A DNA stretch of 64,000 nucleotides, from assembly GCF_026151205.1 (NCBI RefSeq), contig NC_087074.1, positions 6,076,001 to 6,140,000 on the forward strand, read 5' to 3'. Position 1 is the stretch's first letter; the number at the start of each line of letters is the position of its first letter. Source of the DNA: Bolinopsis microptera. Lineage: Eukaryota; Ctenophora; Tentaculata; Lobata; Bolinopsidae. The position numbers and the translations under genes are program-made. The notes below the pieces were generated by a model. That model ran no database searches, had not been told where the DNA came from, and saw only the letters and a program-made list of their open reading frames with translations. Shown here piece by piece: positions 35,901 to 49,436 of the stretch.

Positions 35901-38900
35901 GTACCAGCCAATGTTTACTCAAAAAAAATATATATATATAATATCAATGATAATAAGAAATTCATCCCCGTGGGGCACATGCATTAATATAAAATGTAAA
36001 GGAAATCTCAAACTATTCAATTTAGACTCTACCGGTAAAGTATGCAAGGAAGGTTTGTTGGGTATTTCAATATGACGTCATAGTATCTTAAGTCACCCGA
36101 GATGTAATAGTACTTCACTTCACTTTCATAGGCACTTAACTTCATGGATGCTCCATTTTACGCTCTAGTGACAGAACAGGTGCTATAAGTTAAGGAGAGT
36201 AATAAGTTTAGGACACATAATGCATTCGGTCAAGACGTCAAGAGGACACGTGATAGTCAAAGGGACCAATCAAAGTATATGCTTAGACGATAGGAGGGAG
36301 AATTTAAATACGACCGAACAATTTACGAGGTTCTGAGATCAACAGAAGGGGACGAACATAGCAATTCAATGAGGGGAGGCCGTTACGGATCGAACGATAA
36401 ATTAACTTAGCACCGATAAGTAGTGTCAGATATTTAGTTGTTTGACGGGACTCCAAGCACGTGACACTTACGACACAAGTCACGAGAATAGCATCGCACT
36501 TCAAAACCCAGCTCACAGCATCGACAAGCTCAGTTCATCAAAGGGGGACTATCAGTAAACAAGGGATCAAGGGAACAAATAATAAGGGTACAGGGACCCT
36601 AACTGATGAGGCACAACGGGACACAACTGTATCCGGGACTTTAGTACTTGGTTAAGTTACGTTTGTCAGTTAATATTGTACGTTCTTGATCTTCATCTAT
36701 AATATTACTTGAGAACCCGAGTTTATTCTTAGTTATATAAAATAGTAGGGAAAGAAGTAAATTCTTAGAACGCCAACACTGGAGGCCACGGGACAAGTGA
36801 TAAGATGGAAGATGAAGAAAATGGGGAACAAAATAGGGATGCACGACCGGATCGGGTGCAAGTGAATGAGGGTGATTTAAGAAGGTTAGAGCAGACCTTA
36901 GAACTGTTCAAACAGAGAAACAAAGAGTTTGCTATGGAAAACGAAAAAGTAAAGGGAGAAAATAGAAATTTACTGGAATACGCAGAGAGATGTAAAGTTG
37001 AGGGAGAGAAAAGTACTTTGCAGGCACGTGAAGAGGGATTTACTCGAGCGGTGAACTTAAACAGGGACCGGATAAATGCGAGGAATATTCCATACAGGAA
37101 ACCTGAAATATACAAAACGGGGGAAAATTTCAAAAGGTGGCTAAAATCGTTCAAAATATTTGCCGAAACTGCACAAATTCCTAGGGAGTACAGGATAAAT
37201 ACATTAATTACATTCCTAGATGCAACAGCGCAAATGAAAGTAGAGACGCTGGATTTGAATGATGAAAAGAAAAGGGAACCAGATGAGTGCTATGAACAAA
37301 TTTCTAGGGCAATAGAAGGGACAACACTCAAAAACGAGTGCAGAGCTAGACTGTTTAAACTTAAACAGGGTACACACGAAACAGTTACGGATTTCGCTAC
37401 TAAACTAACGGATCTAGCAGAGAGGGTCTATGACAATGATAACTCTCAAATTAAGGGACAAATAATGCTAGACTGCTTTGTAGCAGGGTTGAAATCGGAT
37501 AGACTGGCATACGACTTGATCAAGGAGGACTGAGGAGTTTGATACTTTCCAAACAGCCTACCAGAGAGCATTAGATCTCGAATCAATTTATGCTTTGAGG
37601 GATAAAAACAGGGGAGACGAAGAAGGGGACAGTCTCTTTCAAATAAAAGAGGGGATGAATGTGAGTTGTCACATTTGCGGTAAAAAGGGTCACATGTGGA
37701 AGTTCTGTAATAGACTGAACTGCTACAAATGTGGACAGCTGGGACATGTATCTGAAATGTGCCAGACGGGACAAAATAAGGCTGACAGGGCTGGCCCGAG
37801 CAGACAAGGACAGCGGGTTCTTGAATGTTGGAACTGTGGAAAAAAGGGTCATTTTGCAAGGGAGTGTAGATCGAGGAATTTCAATACACAAGCTGCCAGA
37901 GTACCAAGGGTCGGACAAAGAATGGGAAATGTTACGCAACTAACCAGGGAAATGCAGAACAACTACGTACCTCCACCGAACACGGGAAGAATACAAAATG
38001 GAAACAACTACCAGCCATCAGTAAACGTGATGCAGGACAAGACCAACTGGAACCCAAGACAGGTAAAATGGGCTGAACAAAGATTTCTCCGGGATGAAAA
38101 CAAGGGTAATTTAAACTATTAGACGCTTCCAACAATTTTACGGGGACTAGGGAAGGGGTTTATTCAAAAAATATTTTAAAAAGTGACATACCAAAACCAA
38201 TGTTGGAAGCTAAAATAGGGTTATGTGGAGGCAACATTTACTCCAAAATTGTAATTGAAGGGAAATTAAAGCTCGCGATGATTGATACAGGAGCAAATAG
38301 AAATATTTTAAATTATGATTTATACAAAAAATTGGGAAACTACTCATTAAGGGAACATGACACTAGTTTGTCAACTGCCACAGGGGAACCGATTAAAATT
38401 TACGGGAAAATAGACAATCTGAAAATAAATATCGGGGGAAAAGATTGTATAGTTGAAGTCACTGTTTGTGATATCACAGAAGATCTAATTCTGGGGAATA
38501 ATTTCTTTGAAAAACAGGAGATCGTACTAGATTATAGAAACTTGATGATGTACGGGAACGGTCTTGATGCAACACTATATAAAACAAGTACAGGGGGAAG
38601 GATTGCTGGTATTAAAAATGTCAGTGCCAAAGTGCTTGACAGAAAGGGGATTATCACGTGTCAAATAGATAACTCAGAGTTCAATTATCCGGGGACGTAT
38701 GCATATTATCCAAACTGTGAGATATGGGGAAATGAAACAAATCCTGTTCTAGTCAATGTACTGGACGAGTTTCTAGAGCTGAAAATCGATAATAAAAACG
38801 GGGATGAGACCCAATTATTGATTCCAAAAGGGGAAATAGTTGGGACAATCAAAGAGATAACGCCGGGGGAAATAAAAAAGGACATCGAAACATGGAACTT

Positions 38901-41900
38901 AACTCCTGAGCAAAGGTTAGAAATCATATTGCAGCAAACCAAAATTATGGATAATCCTCACATAAATGAAGCTGAAAAACGGAAAGTTTTGAAATTGCTG
39001 GGTGAATTTCATGACATTTTCAGCTTATCTAAGAAGGAAATATCTTTTACTCACGTTTATAAACACAAGATCCGTCTTACTACCGACAAAGTTATACAAA
39101 CGGCACATAGACCTTTACCACTGCACCACGTTGAGGCAGTAACGGAAATGGTCAATGAAATGGAAGAAATGGGGATAATAGAGAAGTCTACGTCACAATA
39201 CCGAAACCCAATTTTACTTGTGAGAAAAAAGAATTCTGACGGGACAAAAACAGGGGGTTTGAGATTTGTGACGGATTTTAGGATCTTAAATGGATTCTCA
39301 GAGAATTTCTTGTATCCAATGCCTTCAATTGAGGAAACTAGGGCATTATGTAGCAGGGGAAATTATTTTTCGACATTTGATCTCAAGGCTGCATACCATC
39401 AAATCGAGTTGGCCGATGAGGAAAGCAAAGAAGCCACAAATTTTTGGCTAGCTGGGCAAGGGAGTTATAGATATAGGGTCGTTCCAATGGGTCATAAACA
39501 GAGTGCTGGGGCTCTACAGTTGTTAACCGATATAACGATGAAATACCTGAAGAACAAAATACTCGTTTCATATCACGATGATATCTTAATACCAGCGGAG
39601 GACGTAGACGACATGATAGATCGCCTGAGGGTAATGTTTGAAAGGTTAAGATATGCAAACATCAAAATACAAGCTACGAAAAGTCAAATCTTACAAACAA
39701 AAGTTTTATTCCTGGGTTGTTGGCTTACTAAACACGGTATCCAGGCCAATATGGACAAAATACAAGACCTTTTGAAAATAAAGGTACCGGAATCAAAAAA
39801 GGGATTGCAACATTTTCTGGGTTTAGCGGGTTATTTTCGACATTTTATCAAAAACTTTGCAGAAATAGCAGCTCCACTTACGGACTGTTTAAAGGGGACG
39901 TTTAAAATGACAACGAAAGCAGTAGAAAGTTTCGAAAAACTTAAAACTGCTCTTAGCACGCCTCCTGTTTTAGGCTGGCCTTCAAAAGATAACATTTTCA
40001 AATTACATTGCGATAGTAGTGCACACACGATAGCAGGGGTTTTGTCACAAGGGGACGATAAGGAAGAGGTAGTAATTGCGTACGGGAGTAGAAGATTGAA
40101 TGAAAGCCAAATGAGGTACAGTACTTGGCAACGGGAACTATTAGCTATTCATTTTTTCTGTGTGAGGTTTAGATACTACCTACAGGGAGCAAATTATTTC
40201 AAGATCTTCACAGACCACAAGGGACTAAGCTTTTCAAAGTTCATAAAAAAAACAACTATAAACACGGTTCTATCATGGTGTCTAGAGTTGTCAGAATTTA
40301 ACTTTGAAATATTCTATATAAAGGGGAAAGACAATATAGTAAGTGACGCACTATCCAGATGTGAAGTTATGGACGGGAAAGAAATGTACAATTTCTACCG
40401 AAAACAATTTTATGGAGAGGAAAGTATAGACAGTATAAACAGTATAAAAAATGGGGAAATACATGAAAAAGTCACTATGTTAGAAGACGACTCATTCTTA
40501 AGGGGACAAGAGGATGACAAGGACATACAACAAGTCTTAAAATGGTTAAAAGAGGGGACTAAAGAACAGACGCCAGCTAAGCTGCCGATTGACTTACGAA
40601 TTTACCATTCAAATTTGGATAATTTGTTTGTCAATGAACAAGGGATATTAAGCAAAAAACATTTCTTTAAAAAGATTCAAACTTCACGGGATTTATTGTG
40701 CATACCACAGAACAAAGTGGATGAATACATTAGATTGCACCATGAAGTTGCATGCCAGCACTTGGGATATGAAAAAACAACCGATAAAATTTTAGTTAGG
40801 TATTGGATGCCGAGACTAAGGGAGGAAGTGAAATTGTTTTGTGGCAATTGTAAGGAATGTTTCAAAGTGAACTTAACGTACCACAAAAAACCGGTACCTC
40901 CTCTTAAATTGAACATTTACAATTACCCAAATGTAGCAATCAACATGGACGTTATGATGATATCGAAAACGGGGTTAACGTCAAGGGAAAATAAGATATT
41001 TTGTGTCATGGACAGATTTACTAAAATGATATCAGTCACGCCAATTAAAAATGAAAAAAGTGAAACACTCGCTAAGGCGTTCTTGAATGGTTGGATCAGA
41101 TATCATGGGTGTCCGTATCAAATCGTCTCAGATAATGGACCAGCTTTCGTTAGCAAAATATTCGAATCATTGTGCGAAATGGCTAACATAGAGCACAAGT
41201 TCATAACACCGTACTGTGCGGCTAGTAATGGTCAAATAGAAAGGGGACAACGAATAGTTCTAGATATGCTTAGAAAATTAGCAGGGGAACAGCCTAGAAC
41301 TTGGGTACAGCATATTCCGGCCGTGGAAATGGCTATTAATGGGGCTATATGCAAATCAACAGGGTTTTCACCATTTTACTTGTCAACAGGGAGACATTTC
41401 AACAGTATAGAAACAAGTATACTGGGGAACCACAAAACAGAGTATTACGAAAATAAAGGGACTTACATTTACAACACTTATCAAACGTTGAAGCGGGTAC
41501 ATAAGATAGCAAGTGAGAATCTAAAAGACTATCACACAAACATAAAGAAGGCATATGACGAGGGAAAATACGCTCAAGAATTAAAAGCGGGGGATAAAGT
41601 CCTGTTATTGAAACCAAAAGATAGGGAAAATGACTTCTACAAACTTAAGTCAGCCTTCATTGGACCTTACACGGTAGTGGAAAAATTTAATGAACACAAC
41701 TATAAGATAAGGGATGATGTGACAAAAAACGAACTCGTTGAACATAGAGCACATTTAAGAAAAATACCGAAAAAGTTACAAGGGGAGTTTAATGAAAGTG
41801 TAGTTCCACAAGAAACATCTCATTTGCCTACAGACGCAGAGTCAGGTAATAAAGATGAAACTGCGAAGGATAAGGAAAATCATCCTTTCTACTATCGCAG

Positions 41901-44900
41901 CATTCAGGAAAATGGGGAAGAAGAACAAATAGGGGACTTGTATATTGACGATGAATATTGGGACGACGATTTTTTACCCGAATTGTTTGACACAGGGGAT
42001 ACAAGTTTTGAACCGGAACGTACTGTTAATTTAGCTCAATTTGACAACGATATAGATTCTAGTGAGGACGAAAGTAGTACTAATGAAGATTCAAATGGTA
42101 ATGAGGAGTCGCCTGCTAACAATGGATCACAAGTTAGTAGGGAATCAGTACCTATCGAGGGATCAAATGACAATGAAACATCAGATATCAGCCAAGAATC
42201 TGATGTGAGAAATACATCACAGAATGAAGATTCACATGACGAGAACGAATCATTTAACAGTCAAGGTTCAATCAGTGAAACTTCAGGGACCACTGGTGCA
42301 ATTAGTCAAGAATCACCAAACACGTCAGGATCAATTAGGGGATCTAATAGGGACAGTGATTCTAATCACGGATATTCAGATGAGCCTAGTATGTCACCAG
42401 TAAACATGGGAAGAATAAGTGAGAGCAGTAGTAGTTCACGTGACATGAGCCAAGAGAGGCACGTGCCAGAACAGATGGTCACTAGATCAGGCAGAGTGTC
42501 CAGACCACCGTCACGCTACGAGGCGTAAGGTAATGATTAAAGGGACGCGGGTTAAACGACAGGGTAATTAGTATGGGGAATATATATAGAAGAGCAACAC
42601 TATTTGAGGTAGAACCATGTCGATTCTTATTTTGATGAGCTTTATGTTTGGGAGTTGCCTGTTTGGGGTGTTCACAGTAACAACGCCTCCAACAAACGTC
42701 GTCACTGATATAGATATAGAGGAAACGTCCACACCCAACGTCGACACTGATGTAGATATAGGGGAAACGTCACCACCACCACCACCACCACCGCAATGTA
42801 CCATAACCTCAGAAACTGTCCATGTCGCCAGCTCATCAAGAACGATAAAGGAAATAGAGACGGACAAGGTGGAAACGGCAGGCAAGGAGCCAAGAACTAC
42901 TGCATCCACGAGTAAAAAGAACAAGAAAAAGAAGAAAAAGAAGAAGAAACAGGAGAAAGAAAAGAAGAACACGGACAAGCAGCAAGACGCCTGGCCGACT
43001 CAACTAGAGGAAGAGGAACAGCACCAAACTCAACAAACCCAACAACCTGGTCCACAAACTCACCACCCAGCGTACCAAAAGTTCCAGCAGTGGCGATCCT
43101 ACCGCCCGCGCCCAGGGGTCGACCGAGGGCAGGATTTTCGACCGAGGCCGAGGCCGAGGAAAATACAGTTAGTTAAGACCGAGGCCGAGGACAACCGAGG
43201 TTTCTTTTTTTGACCGAGGCCGAGGCCGAGGCCGAGGAGTGCAAATTTTGACCGAGGCCGAGGCCGAGGCCGAGGAATTTTGGCAGAAAAATTGTTGGGA
43301 ATAAGGGCATTGTTTATTAGGAAAAGCGCACTGTACCTAATCAGATTGTACTGTGTACTATACTGTGTACACACGTTACAATCATTATGAAGGGGCAAGT
43401 TTGCCAAGAGTCAGGAGTGGGCATGCTAATAAGCAGAGCTATCCGAGGTACCGCGACAATTGACCCCCCGACAATTGACCCCCGACAATTGACCCCCCGA
43501 CAATTGACCCCCCGACAATTGACCCCTATGTAATTACACTGGGGTCAATTGTCGCGAAATCTAGGGTTTAGTACGACAATTGACCCCCCGACAATTGACC
43601 CCCATGTAATTACACTGGGGTCAATTGATCGGGTCCTGGGTCAGGGTTAGGGTTAGGGTTAGGGTCCTGGGTCAGGGTTAGGGTTAGGGTTAGGGTTACG
43701 GTTAGGGTCCTGGGTCAGGGTCAGGGTTAGGGTCAGGGTCAGGGTCAGGGTCAGGGTCAGGGTCAGGGTCAGGGTCAGGGTCAGGGTCAGGGTCCTGGGT
43801 CCTGGGTCCTGGGTCCTGGGTCCTGGGTCTTGGGTCCTGGGTCCTGGGTCAGGGTCAAGGTCAGCCGTGGGTCAATTGTCGGGGGGTAAATTGTCGGGGG
43901 TCAATTGTCGGGGGGTCAATTGTCGGGGGGTCAATTGTCGCCCACCCCTATCCGAACCTTGCTGAGTGTTCAAGGAAATATCTATCTGCGCCGGCGAGCT
44001 CAGCAGCACCAGAGAGATTGTTTTCTACAGCAGGGCACATCCTGAAGTTAAATCGCCTCAGCCTTAAGCCAACAAACTTTGAGGGGTGCTTGTTTCTCAA
44101 AAAGAACATCGGAACATTTGGGGACGACTTCGGCCCCTGTCCAAATGAATTTGAAGCCCCAAATAAAGAGGACTGTCCCCCTTCTTCTGAGCTGTGCACA
44201 GAAGATTATTCTGATTCAGAGTGCTCAGATATTGTCATTTCATCAGACGATGAATCTTAGACTATGATATTTTTAGTTTTGTGTCCTGGTCAATTGGTCG
44301 TTTTATTTTCAATTTTACAAATTCGTTTACATTAACCTCACAAACCTTACAAAAATCCTCGGTCAAATCCTCGGTAAAATCGTCAAATTTCGCCGAGGCC
44401 GAGGAATTTCGAATCTATTTTTGACCGAGGCCGAGGCGAACCGAGGAATTGTCCTCCTGACCGAGGCCGAGGCCGAGGCCGAGGAAAAATCGCCATTCCT
44501 CGGTAAAACCGAGGCCGAGGCCGAGGACTCGGTCGACCCTTGCCCGCGCCCCTCCTTCCACCATTACCGTCCACGGCAAAAACTCGGAAGACCAAGACCT
44601 AGATACCCAACATACTCAGCACCCACCACCAGCCGATTAACCCCGGGGATTTTGTCTGCGGAGGCTGTGGCCTGGTGAATTTTAGACGCAACTTGCGATG
44701 CCTCGACTGTGGTGTGCCCAATCCCAGTCGCCTTTCTAAAAGAAATTGTCATACACAAACTTCGCCTGCCTCGAGCTCCAGAACCACATCTAGCAACGAC
44801 ACCTCCTCCAACACGAGCAGCGACACTAACGACACCTCCTCCAGTAGCAGCTCATCATCCTCATTTATGGATTGTAATTAATTCATTGATTTTTCAAAAC

Positions 44901-47900
44901 GGAATTTAAATATTCAAATGTACTAGGTAGAAGATGGAAAGTAAAGGGACTACAATAAAATGGGGAATAATAATATGGGGAATTGCAATACACATGCGTA
45001 AATGCCAAGGGATAGTACAAATATGTCAAAACGAGAGATTAGCAACCATTTACAAATTACCAGAATTATTAAAATGCGAAGAAAATGTGTATGAAAATTG
45101 GGAAATAACCTTGTATAAAAAGAACTTAAAAGAATACAAAACTACTGTAAAAGGGTTGAAAATAATCGAAAGGTCGTGTATAACGGGAAATTCTTTTTGG
45201 GGAGTGAAGACACAAATTAAAGAACAAAAAACGATAACCATTTCAGGGGATTTAGCTAACGAGTTAATAAGTCAAAATTCTTGCATAAACGCAAATGGGG
45301 AAAAAAGGCTGAATGAAATGGTACAGGGATTTGAATGTAACTTTAAATGGATGAAGAAAGTGGAAACAAAGACCTGGTCCTGCTATTTTGAAGAAGGACT
45401 AATTATTGCAACTCATGGGGGCTACTTAAGTTGTACAATCGCGGGAATACAGGGTTGTTCATATGATGAGGGATTTTGCGAAGCACAAAATAGGAAATAT
45501 CTAAAATGGGATAAAAATAGGGAAAGCGAGCTGGAATATCTTAAAGTAGGAGATTTTAATGGTACTAAAGTGGGGAACCATATCATAATACCAGCCTTAG
45601 GGATGACTTTCAAAAAGGATTCAGAAAATAATACCTGGATGGATAGAAATTTCAAATTAGAGGGGAGAAAATTAGTAGAAAAACAAGTACAATTGGAAAA
45701 GTCGGTAAATTTGACGAGCAATTCAGAAGATACTTCCATGAAACTGGAAGCGCTACGGGAAGAACTACAAAATAAGTTTGCATATTTAGTAGATCTAATA
45801 CAATCACCTAAAGCTAAAGTTCAATATTTGTGTGATGTGTACAACGCACTATATCAAAACGAGCGGGTTTTAGCGGCAGTGGATCCTACGTTATACATTC
45901 GTGGGAAGCTGAATGATACCTCCTTATACGCTACACACGCAGGGGAATATATTATTGTTTATCCGTGTTACAAAGTACCCAACGTAACTTTCATCACGGA
46001 AAAAGACACGTGTCATAACGGAATACCAGTTGATTATAAACTACCCGGGAGAGAAAAGGAGAAGGGATACGTTAATCCATTGTATAACAACATCGTACCA
46101 AGGGAGATCGAAATCGATTGTCATCGTAAAGGGAATTTATTTAGTTTTATTGGGAATAAACTTAGAGGCCACTCACCACATGGTAAGAAAGTAGAATATA
46201 TCAATGTATCGTCGGTTTTAAGCCTGCAACACATGCCAATTGCAGGAATACCGTTACCGGAGAATTATTTGGATACGGGATGGGTATACAATGTGTCAGA
46301 ATTAACTCATACAGACATGAGTGATAAAGTGCTGGAAGCACTTGATCGGGAAATTGACAGTTTAAATGAGCATAAATCGAAAATTAACGGAGATGCAACA
46401 GTTAAAAGTACCAGTAAATGGTGGAATATATTTGGGATATTTGAAACGAACATTTTCAGTGGGATACATGCAATAATAATGTGGATAGAGAGAACATGCA
46501 TGATATATATGGTTTGGATAGTAATAATAAAGGGGAAATTAATAAATTATCGGGCCCGAGTTCGAAGAAATGCTGCAGCAAATGTGTAATCTGGATGAAG
46601 GAGACCTCCCTACTTACTCAACGACAGCCGGCTTTACAACAACGTTGAACGGGAGTGAACTTCTTAACCTCAATTATACGGTTCGGACTTGATTAGAGAT
46701 TTTAAAGTAAAGACATGTGGACAAAAATAGATTATATGTTTAATTAAAGAATAATACAAATGTGGAATTTGTGATATAGTGAAGTGGACTTATGAATTGC
46801 TTACGAGACTTAAGAAACGTAATATGATGAAATGGAAACTATGTATAATGAAACATAGATTTAGTCTAAAGAAATGGTGAAATGGAAACTATGTATAATA
46901 ATGGAACATAGATTTATGAGATAATGGATTGAATATGCTCAAAGACACGTATACGATATTATGTATAACTAATGCATCCAATAAATTAGGGACGAGATGA
47001 AGGAGAAATTAAAAGGGATTCTATTCATAACAAGTATATTAGCAAGGGTACAAGGGTTAATCGAAGATCTAACGGTAATACAAGAAGAAAAGGGAATTGT
47101 TCTATCGGGTATTGGGGTATTGGCAGAGGATGCCAATCCTATGTTTATATCCACTTTTTTGAAGATAAAAAACCCGTCGATGGACGATAACGCGTGTATG
47201 GGGATCTGTGATTTAGATAATCAAGAGATTTTGGACAAACTATCATTGGAGAAATGTGATCAAATGGAGGGAAAAACGGGTCACGACGATCTTTTGATCC
47301 AAAAAATAATTTTGGAGGGGACAGAAGAAAACGATACTACCACGGTACAGTGTTTTAGCGCTTGTTTAAAAAATAGGGAATGCAAGAATTTTGGGACAAG
47401 GCCATTAGCAGATGGGAGTAAGACGGATTGTATGCTACGAACGGGACCATCTACAACAAGAAAAACATGGGAAGGGGCAAGAGAATATGATCTAAAGTGT
47501 ATGGTGGGAGACAAGCAACAATTTTGCAAGGATCGTATATCAGACACGAACAGATTTATAAACCGGGAAAACACCAAATATGTGAATTCCACAATGGAGG
47601 GATTTAAGGCGATGATTTCAGTGATGGGAACAAAAAAGAGGGTTAGGAGATATGTCGCTCCTATTATGGGAAGTTTGGGAATGATAACCAGTGGGTTTGC
47701 CTTGTTTGAAACGTATCAATTGCAACAGCATATTGATCAAATAGAACATCAATTTGAAGAATTTCGCCAGGATGTTGAGGATTTTGAACGGGCCTCTATA
47801 CTTTTTCATGAAAATATTTTGAAAATATACAGGACTTTAGAAACTAAGATGAGCGAGGGTTTCGAGAAAATTGAATGCAATCTTAGAAATTTGGCTTATC

Positions 47901-49386
47901 AAATGTTATTCAGCAGACGACTTGTGGAATGGAAATTGTTTATGGACATCATTTCGAAAGATCTGATTACGGGTCAATTAGTGGGAACTGTAAGTCCAAA
48001 ACTTTTTAATGAAACAGACATTAAAATGATCTTGGATCGCACAGAATTGAGGGATACCATATATACTAGGGATATAGGACTATTTTACAGACTAAGCAGG
48101 ACCTGGGTTTCTAAAATCACGAAGGATGGGGATATGTATAACATACATATGGTGATATCGATTCCGAATATAAAAATCCATAAAGTTTACACTATGTATA
48201 AGGCACAATCGGTGGGTATGATCAATGGGACAATTTGTTCTAATTTTCAAATTCCGGAAATAGTGTATAAAAAGGGGGACGACTTCTACGGGTTAAATGA
48301 TCCTGACAACTGCCAGGAACGGGGAAATATACGTCTGTGCTTAAGAAAACAGGGTCTTGAGTCAGCGTCCATGAACGCGGTGGTAAAATGCCTGGCAGGG
48401 GAACACACTACTTGTGAATTGTATAAAGAAAGATGTGTAACACGAAACATTCAAACGACAGGGGGTGCCATGGTGAGAGTAATGAACAACTTGCAAGCTA
48501 CTACCAAAGCGAGCCCAGATAAATACGTGACTGTTCTAAAGGGAGCAGGGGTAAAATTTTTGAATTATACAAACTATTTCGAAATTTCGGCGGACGGAAT
48601 ATTGATTAAAGCGATACAAGATCCGATATATGTTAAAACGCTGACATTGGAAAATCCTAGAGAGTGGGAATCATATCTTGACGGCAAATTCGAACAATTC
48701 AAAACGGCCGATTTCGGGAAGCTAAGGGACAATTTGGATGAACAAGAAAATGCGTTAAGGGAACTACAGAATGCTAGTTTAGAACCAGGGACTAACAAAG
48801 TATTAACTGTGATTAATGCAATCATGTGGGTACTGGGTGCCACATTTATCGGGTGCCTCGGGTCATATTGTTATTGTAAAACAAAGAGCAGAGCCGGTTA
48901 TATGCCAGGGGAAACTAGAAATTGTGACGATGAAGAAAAGGGGGACATAGAGCTAGCGAAATTAGAAGAGAAAAGGGAAGAGATAACAGATAAAATAGGA
49001 GAAACCACAACCTCAGGAGGGACAGAGTTGAGAAAGAGAGCCGCTAGCAAAACGCAAAGTGACGAGACACGGCCGGTTAAGTTTTACAAGATTGGAGACG
49101 TGCAGGACGAGTTATCAAAATCAGATTAGTTTTGATGGGATTTTGAAGGGGAATTTAAAGGGAATTTGAACACAAAGACGAGATTAAAAACAAGGGATAA
49201 CTACGGAAAATTAAAATATACATTAAAATTTTACATTAAAAATTAACAATTAAAAATACGAGAAAAAACAGTCCGGGACTAAAAAACTTTCCGCTGGCCC
49301 CAGAGGGGGCTGGAGGGGGAGCCGCAGGGACCACAACTGGTTCAGGAACGAGCCTCCTGAAATTTTATTCGATTAAAATTGATATC

Positions 49387-49436
<50 letters not shown>

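Larger units (their letters stand above)
43113..44542. mobile_element. hAT-type element inserted in ORF3
   Basis: Borders CAGGGGTCGACCGAG (left) and CTCGGTCGACCCTTG (right) are inverted repeats, flanked by CCCGCGCC at 43105-43112 and 44543-44550, the 8-bp duplication typical of hAT. Subterminal GACCGAGGCCGAGG repeats occur at both ends and look like transposase-binding arrays. It is internally deleted, keeping only the transposase C-terminus, and carries a nested smaller element. Confidence 0.92.

Noticed and set aside
36304..36655. Open frames within the LTRs, present identically at 51.4-51.8 kb
   Set aside because: They lie in U3/R/U5 regulatory DNA and repeat only because LTRs are identical.
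42568..42978. Antisense frame rich in Phe/Leu opposite ORF3
   Set aside because: Produced by the lysine and proline runs of the sense frame.
43099..43407. Arg/Pro-Arg repeat frames in the hAT ends (also 44383-44595)
   Set aside because: They read through the CCGAGG subterminal repeats and have no independent support.
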